From: Nocardia brasiliensis
GTDB taxonomy: Bacteria > Actinomycetota > Actinomycetes > Mycobacteriales > Mycobacteriaceae
Direction: 5' to 3'
NCBI RefSeq assembly: GCF_011801125.1
Contig: NZ_CP046171.1
Coordinates: 806,001 to 870,000 of the forward strand
DNA: 64,000 nt
The position numbers and the translations under genes are program-made. Positions 1 through 8,688 of this stretch are shown piece by piece (the first letter of the stretch is position 1; each line of letters begins with the position of its first letter). A model generated the notes under the pieces. It did not search any database and was not told the origin of the DNA. It worked only from the letters and a program-made list of their open reading frames with translations.

Positions 1-173
1 CTGCGGGTCCTGAGCCGGATGTGGCCGGCGTCGAATCTGCCGCCGCTGACGCGGGTGCTGATCGGGCTGTCGGGCCGGAGGGCGAGAGTCATTCTGCCGA
101 GGGCGGTTTCGACGCGCCGGGTGCGGACGCGGCGGCCGCGGGTGGGGCGGACGAGTCATCGCGACAGGGCTGA
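1..173 (+). CDS. C-terminal tail of a truncated upstream protein (possibly DUF3027)
   Basis: An open frame enters from the left edge (first full codon at base 3) and ends at TGA 171-173, giving the last 56 residues of a protein. They are almost only Ala, Gly, Asp, Glu, Pro and Ser, an acidic disordered tail with no domain. In related actinomycetes the gene before the sacsin-like ATPase is often a DUF3027 protein with such a tail, so that is a guess from context. The next gene follows closely on the same strand, so the two may be co-transcribed. Confidence 0.55.
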   Translation, partial: AGPEPDVAGVESAAADAGADRAVGPEGESHSAEGGFDAPGADAAAAGGADESSRQG

Positions 174-205
174 GCGGGGCGGCCGACCCGTTCGGCACTG
201 CCGCG

Positions 206-3145
206 TTGCGGGCGGGTGTGCTTGCCGCATGGCGTGATTCGCCGACCCGGTTGCGTGAAGACGCGTCGAGCGAGGCGGATCTGGTCCGTGCCGGGTATCG
301 CGACCGGCTGCTGACCGAGCTGGCGCAGAACGCCGCGGACGCCGCAGCCAAGGCCGGTGTGCCGGGACGGCTACGCGTTCGGCTGCTCGGGTCGGCCCTG
401 CATATTGCCAATACCGGTGCGCCGCTGGATATCTCGGGCGTGCACGCGCTCACCGCGCTGCGCGCGTCGGGGAAGTCCGGCGCGGCCGATGTCGGCCGGT
501 TCGGTGTCGGCTTCACGGCGGTGCTCGCGGTGAGCGACGAGATCGAGCTGCGCTCCACCACCGGCTCGCTCGTCTTCTCCCGCGAACGAACCCGGACCGC
601 GTTGCGCTCGGACGAGCTAGCCGGTACCGCGGATCAATTGTCCAGGGCCGCAGGCGAATCCGATGCAGACGGCCTGGCGCCGCCGGTGCTGCGGCTCGCC
701 TGGCCGGGCGCGGCGCAGCCCGCGGACGGCTTCGATACCGAGGTGGTGCTCGCACTGCGCCCCGAGGTGGACGCCGCCGCCTTGCTCGCGGCGATGCACG
801 CGGAAGCCGTCGATCTGCTGCTGGAACTCCCCGCGCTGCACAGCATCACCGTCGCTGACGCGGAGTTCACCAGCCGCACGACCGATCTCGGCGATGGTCG
901 GCACGAGGTGCGGGTAACCGGTCCGGGCGACGAGCACCGGGTCTGGTGGTCTTACCGCACCGCCCGCGCCCGCTGGCTGCTGCCGATCCGCAACGGCAGG
1001 CCCGTCCCCGCAGCCCCCGATGTGCTGCGCGCACCGACCCGCTCCGATGAGGAACTGTCGTTGCCCGCGCTGCTGATCGCGGATATCGCCATGCAACCGG
1101 ATCGCCGCAGGCTGCTGCCCGGTGCCCGGCTCGCGGAATTGGCCACCGGTTATGCCGATTTCGCCCGCGCCCTGCCGCCGCGCGACCGACTGGTGCTCGT
1201 CCCCAGTCCCGCGTTCGCCCGCAGCGAGGCCGACGGACTGCTCCGCGAGGCGGTTGTCCGTGAACTCCAGACCACCGCCTGGCTTCCGGTTGTCCCCACG
1301 CGCGCGGACACCGCGGATCCCGGGGAATTCGGCCCGCTGGGCGCACAACCTCCGAGTCCCACAACGACTCTCGACGCGGCGGAGACCGAGCCGACGGCGA
1401 ACACGGACCTGCTCGAGCTACTCGCGCGAGATGGCCTCGCCGGAGATGACGGAACCACGTCGCGCCCGGCAGTGCCGAGCGCCACCGCCGCTGTCGCGGT
1501 GCCGACGCGGGCGAGCGTGTTCACCGGGCTCACGGCGGAATTGGCGGACCTGCTCGATGATGTGGTCGGGCCCTTGGTGATTCCCGAGTTGTCGGGACGC
1601 GCGCATTCCGAGGCGTTGGGTGTGCTCGATGTGCATCGGCTCGGCCTGGCCCGCCTCGCGGAGTTGTCCGGCGGGCTGCAGCGGGCACCTCGGTGGTGGT
1701 ACTCGCTGTACGACGCGCTCGAGCCGTTCGTGGCCGATCCGCTCGCCGCCGAGGAGCTCGGGGCGCTCGCGGTGCCCCTTGCCGACGGTCGCCTGGTCAC
1801 CGGGCCGCGCACGACGGTGCTCGACGACCAGCTCGAGGCGGCGATCCCGGTGCACTGGGCCAGGCTGGTGCATCCGGCGGCCACCCATCCGCTGCTGTCG
1901 CGGCTCGGCGCGCGCTCGGCCACCGTCGAGGATCTGTTGCGTGAGCCGGATCTGCGTGCCGAGCTGGAAGATCATCCCGACGACCCGGACACCGTCGACG
2001 CCGTGCTGCGCCTGGCCGCGTACGCCGACGCCGACGCCGCGGCCCTGCCGGCCTGGCTCGGTCTGCTCGAATTGCCCGACGCGCAGGGCGTGTCGCGTCC
2101 CGCGGACGAACTGTTGCTGCCCGACGCGCCGCTGCACGAGCTGCTGGTGGCGGATTCGCCGTTCCACACGATCGACGCGGCCATGGTGGAACACTATGGC
2201 GCGCAAGCCTTGCGGGCGGTGCGCGTCGGCTGGGACTTCAGCCTGGTCGTCGAGTCCGATCCCACCGGACCCGACCACGATCTGGACGACGAGGACAGTT
2301 GGTGGGCGACCCTGGCGGAGGAGCCGCGCGAGCTGGCCGCGGTCCGTGACCTGGACCTGATCGACGATGACGCGTGGCCGGAAGCGTTGTGGCAGTTGGC
2401 GTCCGCGCCGCGCACCCGGCGCCTGCTCACCGACCACGATGGGTACACCGCGTGGTGGCTGCGGACGCACGCCAGGATCGCGGGCACCCCGCTCGGCCTG
2501 CTCCGGCACCCCGAGGACACCGAGTTCGACGGCCTGCTGCCGACTTTCGCCGTGCCCGGCCTCGCGCAAGACGCGGCCGCGATCCGCGCGCTGCTGGCCG
2601 ACCCCGCGGTGATCACCCTCGAATTGGCCGCGGCACTGCTCGACGCCCTCGCCGATCCGGCGAATACACCCACCCCCGAGGTCGTTTCGCGGACTCATGC
2701 GCGCCTGGCCGCGGCGGTGGCCGCCGAGCGGATCGAGCTCGCCGAGCTCGACCTGCCCGAGCGGGTGCGCGCACTGTCCGGTGCGGTCATCGATCCGGCC
2801 GACGCGTTGGTGCTCGATCAACCGTGGTTCGGTCTCGCGCTGCCACCGGAGCGGCTCGTGGTCGGTGCCGCCGAGACCGCGCCCGCGCTGGCCACGCTGC
2901 TCGAGCTGCCGCTGGTCTCGGAGTCGGTCACCGCCGAGGTGGTGAGCACCGGCAGGCCGAGCACGTGGTCCGCGGAGCCGCTGGGAGTCGTCTTGCGCCA
3001 AGTCTTTTCGCTGCCGCCACAGGACGGCGAGCTGGTGCTGCACGACGAACTGACCGTGCGGCTGCACGGCGCGATCGAGCGCACGACGACGGTCCCGTGG
3101 TGGCGCGATGGCACCACCGTGCACGTCACCGCGCCGCGGCCGTAG
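206..3145 (+). CDS. Large GHKL ATPase with sacsin/Hsp90-like N-terminal ATP-binding domain
   Basis: A 979-residue protein whose N-terminus is a GHKL fold. An N-box (ELAQNAADAA, about residues 38-47) is followed by an ANTGAP loop and the GRFGVGFTAVLAVSD glycine-rich lid (about 97-111), as in Hsp90, MutL and sacsin N-domains. The rest is Leu/Ala/Asp-rich with no recognised domain. Actinobacteria carry it as a 'sacsin N-terminal ATP-binding-like' protein of unknown function; a chaperone-like role is only inference. The TTG at 206 is the first usual start, but the frame stays open upstream and codes for DPFGTAALR, which looks conserved in relatives. A CTG at 170 overlapping the previous stop may therefore be the real start. 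Confidence 0.85.
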   Translation: MRAGVLAAWRDSPTRLREDASSEADLVRAGYRDRLLTELAQNAADAAAKAGVPGRLRVRLLGSALHIANTGAPLDISGVHALTALRASGKSGAADVGRFGVGFTAVLAVSDEIELRSTTGSLVFSRERTRTALRSDELAGTADQLSRAAGESDADGLAPPVLRLAWPGAAQPADGFDTEVVLALRPEVDAAALLAAMHAEAVDLLLELPALHSITVADAEFTSRTTDLGDGRHEVRVTGPGDEHRVWWSYRTARARWLLPIRNGRPVPAAPDVLRAPTRSDEELSLPALLIADIAMQPDRRRLLPGARLAELATGYADFARALPPRDRLVLVPSPAFARSEADGLLREAVVRELQTTAWLPVVPTRADTADPGEFGPLGAQPPSPTTTLDAAETEPTANTDLLELLARDGLAGDDGTTSRPAVPSATAAVAVPTRASVFTGLTAELADLLDDVVGPLVIPELSGRAHSEALGVLDVHRLGLARLAELSGGLQRAPRWWYSLYDALEPFVADPLAAEELGALAVPLADGRLVTGPRTTVLDDQLEAAIPVHWARLVHPAATHPLLSRLGARSATVEDLLREPDLRAELEDHPDDPDTVDAVLRLAAYADADAAALPAWLGLLELPDAQGVSRPADELLLPDAPLHELLVADSPFHTIDAAMVEHYGAQALRAVRVGWDFSLVVESDPTGPDHDLDDEDSWWATLAEEPRELAAVRDLDLIDDDAWPEALWQLASAPRTRRLLTDHDGYTAWWLRTHARIAGTPLGLLRHPEDTEFDGLLPTFAVPGLAQDAAAIRALLADPAVITLELAAALLDALADPANTPTPEVVSRTHARLAAAVAAERIELAELDLPERVRALSGAVIDPADALVLDQPWFGLALPPERLVVGAAETAPALATLLELPLVSESVTAEVVSTGRPSTWSAEPLGVVLRQVFSLPPQDGELVLHDELTVRLHGAIERTTTVPWWRDGTTVHVTAPRP

Positions 3146-3216
3146 TTCTCGCCATCGGCACCTGTTCCCGCACCCGGTGACACACCGGATGCGGGCCGCA
3201 GATGGGGTGAGAACTA
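3143..3216. terminator. Bidirectional terminator between convergent genes
   Basis: A long two-tier inverted repeat fills the convergent gap. Outer arms TAGTTCTC (3143-3150) and GAGAACTA (3209-3216) are continued by CCATC/GATGG. Inner arms CCCGCA-C-CCGGTG (3167-3179) and CACCGG-A-TGCGGG (3183-3195) enclose the loop ACA with one mismatch. The left arm starts in the stop codon of the ATPase gene. It probably ends transcription from both sides. Confidence 0.75.
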
Positions 3217-3233
3217 CTGCACCGCAGCAGATT

Positions 3234-3860
3234 TCAGGACGCGTACTCCGCGATCATCTGGCTCAGCAGATCCAGTTGGGCGCGGACGGCCTCGCTGTCG
3301 TTGTCCACCAGCCAGCGCAGCACGACCCCGTCGATCACGTTGAGGGTGAACCGGCTCAGTGACGTCAGCGGTACCGACCAGGTGTTGGCGGTCGCGTCGC
3401 GGGCGTGCTCGAGGATGTCGGCGACGGTGGAGTCGTTGAAGTTGTACTGCTCACGGGCGATGGCGAGTTTGGCGGGAGTTTGCTCGCCTTCGCGCAGTGC
3501 GTAAGTTGTTGTTTCGTAAGTGAGTAGCTGACGTTCCGGTGTTGCTTCAATGTTGAGCCACATGAGTTCGAGGCCCGCGCGGATCAATTTTTGAAGCGCT
3601 TCTTTTCCACTTCCGACGTCTTGCCACACCGTTTCATTGGCGTCGACGGAATCGCGTAATTCCATCGACAACGCCTTGACCAGCTCGGTCATCAGCGCGT
3701 CCTTGTTTTCGAAACAGTAATGGACCACACCAAGCGAGACGCCCGCCGCCTGGGCGACATCGCGGGTGGTCACGCCCGCAACGCCCTTTTTCTCGGCAAG
3801 ACCGATCGCGGCCTCGATAAGGTGGGCCCGTCTTTCTTCGACGCTCAATCGGGAGGACAC
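3234..3860 (-). CDS. TetR/AcrR family transcriptional regulator
   Basis: A 208-residue one-component repressor. The N-terminal helix-turn-helix is clear: HLIEAAIGLAEKKG, then VTTRDVAQAAGVSLGVVHYCFENKDAL (about residues 13-55), the TetR signature with H-Y/F-F-x-x-K. The helical C-terminal domain is the ligand and dimer part and resembles the BetI-like TetR_C group. The gene is divergent from the ceramidase gene (112-bp gap), so control of that gene is a reasonable inference. GC is lower around 3480-3620 than in the neighbours. The ligand is unknown. Confidence 0.85.
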   Translation of the reverse strand: MSSRLSVEERRAHLIEAAIGLAEKKGVAGVTTRDVAQAAGVSLGVVHYCFENKDALMTELVKALSMELRDSVDANETVWQDVGSGKEALQKLIRAGLELMWLNIEATPERQLLTYETTTYALREGEQTPAKLAIAREQYNFNDSTVADILEHARDATANTWSVPLTSLSRFTLNVIDGVVLRWLVDNDSEAVRAQLDLLSQMIAEYAS

Positions 3861-3972
3861 CTCAGGGAGTTAAGCGCCCGAGGCGCGTGCAGTCAATTCG
3901 CTGGTCGAAAAATCTGGACTGGACGAGTGACCAGTTGTGTGGTTCGCTGCCATCAGATCGAAGGAGACGTGT

Positions 3973-6030
3973 ATGCCGCTGTCGCGCAGAACCGTTCTTG
4001 CCCGAACCGTAGTCGGTTCGGCGACGCTGGCCGCCGCCGCGGCCGCGCCTGTGCTGTCCGGGAACTCGGGCGCGCGCGCCGCCGCCGCGCCCGGCTCGGG
4101 CGGTTACGAGATCGGTGTCGGTCTCTCCGACATCACCGGCCCGGCCGCAGAATGCGGAATGATGGGCTATTCCCAGTTCGAGCAGCAGACCGCGGGCATC
4201 CACCTGCGGCCGCGGGCCCGCGCATTCATCATCGGGGCGGACGGACGGCGAATCGTGTTCGTCGTGGCCGAGAACGGCATGATTTTCCAGTCCGTGCACC
4301 GTGGCGTCCTCGCCGAACTCGCCCGCCGCTTCGGCGATCAATACACCGAACAGAACGTGGTGCTCACCTCGACGCATTCGCACTCGACCTGTGGCGGGTC
4401 CAGCAACGATTACGCGTACAACCTGTCCATCATGGGTTTTCAGCAGCAGGTGTACGACGCCGAAGTGGACGGCATCGTCGAGGCGATCGCGGCCGCGCAC
4501 GCGGATCTAGGCCCCGGCTCGCTGGCGCTGGGACGCGGGGAGTTGCACGATGCCAGCGTCAATCGGTCGAGGGTGGCCTGGGAACTCAATCCGATTGCCG
4601 ACAAACAACATTTCCCGGCGGCGATCGATCCGGCGGTCACGGCGTTGTCGCTGGTCAAGGGCGGTCGACAGGTCGGCACGATCACCTGGTTCGCCACTCA
4701 CAACACCTCGATGACCAACCAGAACCGGCTGATCAGCGCGGACAACAAGGGTTACGCGGCCTTCTCCTACGAGCACATCGAGCACGGGGTCCGCTACCTC
4801 GACGGTGACCCGGGTTTCGTCGCCGCCTTCGCGCAGACCAACGCGGGCGACATGTCGCCGAACCTGAACCTGCGCCCCGGCTCCGGCCCGACCGAGGACG
4901 AGTTCGACAACACCCGCATCATCGGCGAGCGGCAGTACCGCGCCTCGAAAGACGCACTGGCCCAGGCCGCGTCGACCAGCGGCCCGGTCGACGCGCTGCT
5001 CTGCTACATCGACCTGGCCGATATCGCGGTCGACGGCCGCTTCACCCCGGACGGGCAGCCCAGGCATACCGCGCCCGCCGCGGCGGGCGTCTCGCTGATC
5101 GCGGGCAGTGTCGAGGACGGTCCAGGGCTCCCCGGCGGTCCCATCCCGGAGGGCGTGCGCAATCCGTTCCTGCAGGCGCTCGGCGACCCGAACGCCCCGG
5201 CGCCCGCCTGGCTCGCGGACGCACAGGCGCCCAAGGCGATCGCCGCTCCGCTCGGACTGCTGCCGCCGGTGGCGTGGGTGCCGAACGTGTTGCCGATCCA
5301 GCTCGTTCGCATCGGTGAGCTCTACTTGGCCGCCGCCGGTGGGGAATTCACCATCACCGCCGGACTGCGGATACGCCGTGCGGTGGCCGATGCGCTCGGC
5401 GTGCCGCTGGAACAGGTGCTCATGCAGGGCTACGCGAACGCCTACCACGAATACGTCACCACCCCCGAGGAATACGACGCGCAGCAGTACGAGGGCGCCT
5501 CGACGCTGTTCGGTCGCTACACCCTGTGTGCCTACCAACAGGAATTCACCAGGCTGGCAACGGCGTTCGCGGCTAGGCAGCAGGTGCCGCGCGGGCCTGC
5601 CCCGCGCGACGTGTCCAATCTGCAACCGAACTTCCAACCCGCTCCCGGACCGGACGCCACCCCGCCGGGCCGGGCCTTCGGCGACGTATTGACCCAGCCC
5701 GCAGCGGCTTACGCCGCGGGCACGCAGGTCGTCGCCGAATTCGTCTCGGCCCACCCGAAACACAACCCGCGCCGCAACGGCACCTTCCTCGAGGTGCAGC
5801 GACGCAATGCGGCAGGCGAATGGACACGGGTGGCCAACGAGGGCGAGTGGGCGGTGAAATTCCACTGGAGCAAGCGCGGTGCCGCGGCGTCGGTCGCGCG
5901 GTTCACCTGGGACATCCCGACCGACGTCACGCCGGGACGCTACCGGTTGCGGCACTACGCCGACAGCCTGAGCCCCGATGGCGCGCTGCGCCCGTTCATG
6001 GGTACCAGCAATGAGTTCGAGGTGGGCTGA
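3973..6030 (+). CDS. Neutral/alkaline ceramidase, Tat-exported
   Basis: A 685-residue secreted amidase that would hydrolyse the N-acyl bond of ceramide-like lipids. The ATG at 3973 has AAGGAGA just upstream and is preferred over an in-frame GTG at 3937. The N-terminus is a twin-arginine signal (LSRRTVLA, then an Ala-rich core to about residue 40). Family hallmarks are GVGLSDITGPAAE near the mature N-terminus, the zinc site THSHS (His135, His137) and NAGDMSPN with Ser295 as the expected nucleophile. A C-terminal Ig-like domain follows from about residue 540. Length fits bacterial neutral ceramidases such as M. tuberculosis Rv0669c. Use of host or environmental sphingolipids is inferred. Confidence 0.93.
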   Translation: MPLSRRTVLARTVVGSATLAAAAAAPVLSGNSGARAAAAPGSGGYEIGVGLSDITGPAAECGMMGYSQFEQQTAGIHLRPRARAFIIGADGRRIVFVVAENGMIFQSVHRGVLAELARRFGDQYTEQNVVLTSTHSHSTCGGSSNDYAYNLSIMGFQQQVYDAEVDGIVEAIAAAHADLGPGSLALGRGELHDASVNRSRVAWELNPIADKQHFPAAIDPAVTALSLVKGGRQVGTITWFATHNTSMTNQNRLISADNKGYAAFSYEHIEHGVRYLDGDPGFVAAFAQTNAGDMSPNLNLRPGSGPTEDEFDNTRIIGERQYRASKDALAQAASTSGPVDALLCYIDLADIAVDGRFTPDGQPRHTAPAAAGVSLIAGSVEDGPGLPGGPIPEGVRNPFLQALGDPNAPAPAWLADAQAPKAIAAPLGLLPPVAWVPNVLPIQLVRIGELYLAAAGGEFTITAGLRIRRAVADALGVPLEQVLMQGYANAYHEYVTTPEEYDAQQYEGASTLFGRYTLCAYQQEFTRLATAFAARQQVPRGPAPRDVSNLQPNFQPAPGPDATPPGRAFGDVLTQPAAAYAAGTQVVAEFVSAHPKHNPRRNGTFLEVQRRNAAGEWTRVANEGEWAVKFHWSKRGAAASVARFTWDIPTDVTPGRYRLRHYADSLSPDGALRPFMGTSNEFEVG

Positions 6031-6034
6031 CGGG

Positions 6035-6286
6035 TCAGAGGCCCGTCTGCGCGCCCTTGTCGCCACGGCGGGCGCCGCGCCGCTGGATCAGGAAGATGCC
6101 GAGCGCGAGCCCGCCGACCACCAGCCCCATCAGGCAGACCGGCAGCACCGAGGCCCACCGATCGCCACCGGCCCACACCACGATCGTGGCGATCAGCCAG
6201 AGCGCGCAACCCACCGCGAGCACGGGCCGCGGGTCGGTCAGCCGCGGCGGGATCTGCGGCACGTTCTGAGTCACGTCTGCCAGCAT
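6035..6286 (-). CDS. DUF2530 small membrane protein
   Basis: About 83 residues from ATG 6286 (GTG at 6274 is an alternative; the frame is open to 6388). It has two hydrophobic segments, VLAVGCALWLIATIVVW and VLPVCLMGLVVGGLALGIFLI, then a short RRGARRGDKG tail. This layout and its position next to a MarR gene match DUF2530 (M. tuberculosis Rv0879c-Rv0880). It is divergent from marR and ends 4 bp from the convergent ceramidase stop. Function unknown. Confidence 0.75.
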   Translation of the reverse strand: MLADVTQNVPQIPPRLTDPRPVLAVGCALWLIATIVVWAGGDRWASVLPVCLMGLVVGGLALGIFLIQRRGARRGDKGAQTGL

Positions 6287-6378
6287 ACGGCGGCCGCCTG
6301 AGCGGGTCGCGCACCGCCGATGAGGCTGCGGCTGTGCGCGTACCGGCGAGAACGCCGGTCCCTCGGCCACCGGTCCCG

Positions 6379-6384
6379 TATCGT
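6379..6384 (+). promoter_or_regulatory. -10 box of a predicted leaderless marR transcript
   Basis: TATCGT is followed by 8 nt and then the GTG start at 6393, with no Shine-Dalgarno. TANNNT 6-8 nt before the start codon is the pattern of leaderless mRNAs in actinobacteria. Inference from spacing only. Confidence 0.5.
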
Positions 6385-6392
6385 TCACCTCT

Positions 6393-6830
6393 GTGACAAC
6401 GCCATCCGATGTTCGGACCCTCGCCGGTGAACTCTCGCTGGCGGTGGTCCGGCTGACGCGTCATCTGCGTGGTCGACGTGCCGACGCCCAGATTTCGCTG
6501 ACCCAGCTGTCCGCCCTCGCGACCCTTTCACGGGACGGTGCGATGACCCCGGGTGCGCTTGCCGCGAAGGAGCGCGTCCAGCCGCCGTCGATGACGCGGG
6601 TCATCGCCTCGCTCACCGATCTCGGTCTGGTCGAGCGCAAGCCGCACCCCACCGACGGCCGCCAGATTATCGTCTCGCTGTCCGAGGCCGGCCGGGCGTT
6701 GATCGCCGACGAGACCAACGCCAGGGAAGTCTGGATGACCGAGCAGCTTTCGGGCCTGACCGACGATCAGATCGTGGTGCTTACCCGTGCGGTCGGCATC
6801 ATGAAGCAGATCGTCGACGAGTCCGAATAG
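6393..6830 (+). CDS. MarR family transcriptional regulator (Rv0880-like)
   Basis: A 145-residue winged-helix regulator. ISLTQLSALATLSRDGAMTPGALAAKERVQPPSMTRVIASL holds the MarR helix-turn-helix (about residues 35-75); VERKPHPTDGRQIIVSLSEAG is the wing (about 82-105) with the D-G-R motif. N- and C-terminal helices form the dimer interface. It starts with GTG and is probably leaderless. It lies beside DUF2530 and upstream of the methyltransferase-DUF2537 pair, as Rv0880 does in mycobacteria. The ligand is not evident. Confidence 0.9.
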   Translation: MTTPSDVRTLAGELSLAVVRLTRHLRGRRADAQISLTQLSALATLSRDGAMTPGALAAKERVQPPSMTRVIASLTDLGLVERKPHPTDGRQIIVSLSEAGRALIADETNAREVWMTEQLSGLTDDQIVVLTRAVGIMKQIVDESE

Positions 6831-6831
6831 C

Positions 6832-7245
6832 TCAGCGCGCGCCGAACGGTTGATCGCTGTCGACGATGTCGCGCCCGAGCGGGAACAGCGACAGCGGGAT
6901 GAGCTTGAGGTTGGCCCAGCCGAACGGGATTCCGATGATCGAGACGAACAGCGGGATGCTGGTCAACAGGTGGCCGAGTGCGAGCCACCAGCCCGCGACG
7001 ATGAACCAGATGATGTTGCCGATCAGCGATCCGGCGCCCGCGCCGGGCTTCTCCACCGTGGTGCGGCCGAACGGCCACAGGGCATAGGCGGCGATCCGGA
7101 ACGACGCGATGCCCCAGGGGATCGTGATGATCAGGATGCAGCAGATGATGCCGGCCACGATGTAGCCCATCGCCATCCAGAAACCGACGAACACCAACCA
7201 GAGGATGTTGAGGACGAGCTGAATCGGCTTCACGCCCACCAGCAT
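6832..7245 (-). CDS. YccF domain membrane protein
   Basis: A 137-residue membrane protein (ATG at 7245; the frame runs further upstream without support). It has two copies of a YccF-type module: LNILWLVFVGFWMAMGYIVAGI...IPWGIASFRIAAYALWPFG, then GNIIWFIVAGWWLALGHLL...IGIPFGWANLKLIPLSLFPLG. The repeated IP(W/F)G and (W/F)PFG/FPLG turns are typical. Four to five membrane segments are expected. It ends 1 bp from the convergent marR stop. YccF is an inner-membrane family of unknown function. Confidence 0.88.
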   Translation of the reverse strand: MLVGVKPIQLVLNILWLVFVGFWMAMGYIVAGIICCILIITIPWGIASFRIAAYALWPFGRTTVEKPGAGAGSLIGNIIWFIVAGWWLALGHLLTSIPLFVSIIGIPFGWANLKLIPLSLFPLGRDIVDSDQPFGAR

Positions 7246-7322
7246 GCCAGTACTCGGCCCGGAGCACACGTGCTCGCCTCGGGCGGCGGTCGGGCATGGC
7301 CGCCGCCCAGGCGAACTCGAGC

Positions 7323-8531
7323 CTAGAAGAACCAGCCGAGCACCGCGTCGCGGTCGGTGCCGAAGGCCTCCTGCACGGCCGCCAGGACGGCGGGGTCTTT
7401 GGTCTGTAGCCGATTGGCTGCGGCGAAGTCCCGGGCCGGGTAGGCGCCGAGATACATGCCGGCGAGCACGTCGATGCCGAGTTCGACGTCCGGGGTGCGG
7501 GTGGTCGGCCCGCACTCCGCGATACCGTCGCGCACGCGCAGGGCGAAGCTGCCGCCCGCGTCGCGGAACGGATCATGCACCGCCAGAACGAGATCCAGGT
7601 CCCGCTGATAGGTGCGCGCGGACAGTGCCGCGGGCACGTCCATGAGCCGCAACCACAGTCCGTCCGCGCGTCCCGTCGTGCGCACCAGGCGCGGATCGGT
7701 CAGTAGGTAGGGCAGCGGATCATGGTCGCCCAGTACGGCTTTCACCTGCTGTGCCAGATCGAGACCGAGCAGCGCGCGCCACAGCGCGGCATGCGCCTCG
7801 GCGGTGACCGCCCGCAACTCCAGCACGTCCACGGTGCGCTCGGATGCGGTGAAGTGATTGCGATACAGCGCGTAACCGTCCGGATGGGTGAACGCGAAAA
7901 GCTCTGAGCCACCGTTGCGGACGAGCTCCGGATCGGCGAACCGCATGGCCCAGGACGCCTCCGGGCGCACCTGCGCGCCGGGGGTGAGCCTGCGCCAGCG
8001 GTCGTACACGGTTTTGACGTGCTCGGTGACCGCGGCGGCCGCGGCGAGCCGCACGCCGCCCGGATCGGGTGTGGTGGGCCGAAATTCGGCGAAGCGCCGG
8101 TCGATGCTGATCGCGTTGTCTCGCACCGTCGGCCCGTAGCCGAACCGGCCGTAGATGCCGCCCTCGCTGGCGGTGAACAGCGTGAGCGCGAGCCCGGCCG
8201 CCTCGGTGCGCCGATGCTGTTCGGTGTACATCGCACGCAGGATGCCGCGCCGCCGATGCGTCGGCGCCACGCCGACGGCGGCGATCCCGCAGCCGTCGAC
8301 GGTGCGCTCGCCCGGCACGGTCACCGTCATCCGCCGGGACTTCACATGTCCGACCACCTGGCCGTCGTCCACCGCGACGATCGCGTCCTGCGGCGGGAAC
8401 AGTTGCTTGCTGTATTCGTGGAGGTCCGCGGGCCCGTAGGCGCCGAACGAGGTCGCCACCAGCGTGTCGATCGCGCTCAGGTCGTCCTCGGTGGCGGAAC
8501 GGATCGTGATGCCGTCAGTCAACGTCATCAT
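7323..8531 (-). CDS. Eis-type GNAT N-acetyltransferase
   Basis: A 402-residue protein with the three-part Eis architecture. An N-terminal GNAT domain (ITIRSATEDDLSAIDTLVATSFG; acetyl-CoA loop VGVAPTHRRRGILRAM at about 92-107) is followed by a second GNAT-like domain and a sterol-carrier-like C-terminal domain. The last residue is Phe (DAVLGWFF), fitting the Eis mechanism in which the terminal carboxylate acts in catalysis. The tandem ATGs at 8531 and 8528 follow GGAGG. M. tuberculosis Eis acetylates aminoglycosides and host proteins. Whether this paralogue modifies drugs is unknown. Confidence 0.9.
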   Translation of the reverse strand: MMTLTDGITIRSATEDDLSAIDTLVATSFGAYGPADLHEYSKQLFPPQDAIVAVDDGQVVGHVKSRRMTVTVPGERTVDGCGIAAVGVAPTHRRRGILRAMYTEQHRRTEAAGLALTLFTASEGGIYGRFGYGPTVRDNAISIDRRFAEFRPTTPDPGGVRLAAAAAVTEHVKTVYDRWRRLTPGAQVRPEASWAMRFADPELVRNGGSELFAFTHPDGYALYRNHFTASERTVDVLELRAVTAEAHAALWRALLGLDLAQQVKAVLGDHDPLPYLLTDPRLVRTTGRADGLWLRLMDVPAALSARTYQRDLDLVLAVHDPFRDAGGSFALRVRDGIAECGPTTRTPDVELGIDVLAGMYLGAYPARDFAAANRLQTKDPAVLAAVQEAFGTDRDAVLGWFF

Positions 8532-8688
8532 TGCACCCTCCCACGCGCCGAGCGGGCCACGCATGCGATTTTCGAGCGCACGGCAGCGGCGGCGGACACA
8601 TGCGCCGAATCTCGCCTGCCGCGCTCGAACTAGCGGGGATCGGACACCGGACGCGCCGCGGGGGAGCGCGGGCGGGCAGGATGTAGCC

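Noticed and set aside
4507..6066. A 519-codon reverse open frame
   Set aside because: Shadow of the ceramidase gene; Arg/Gly-rich composition and no domain.
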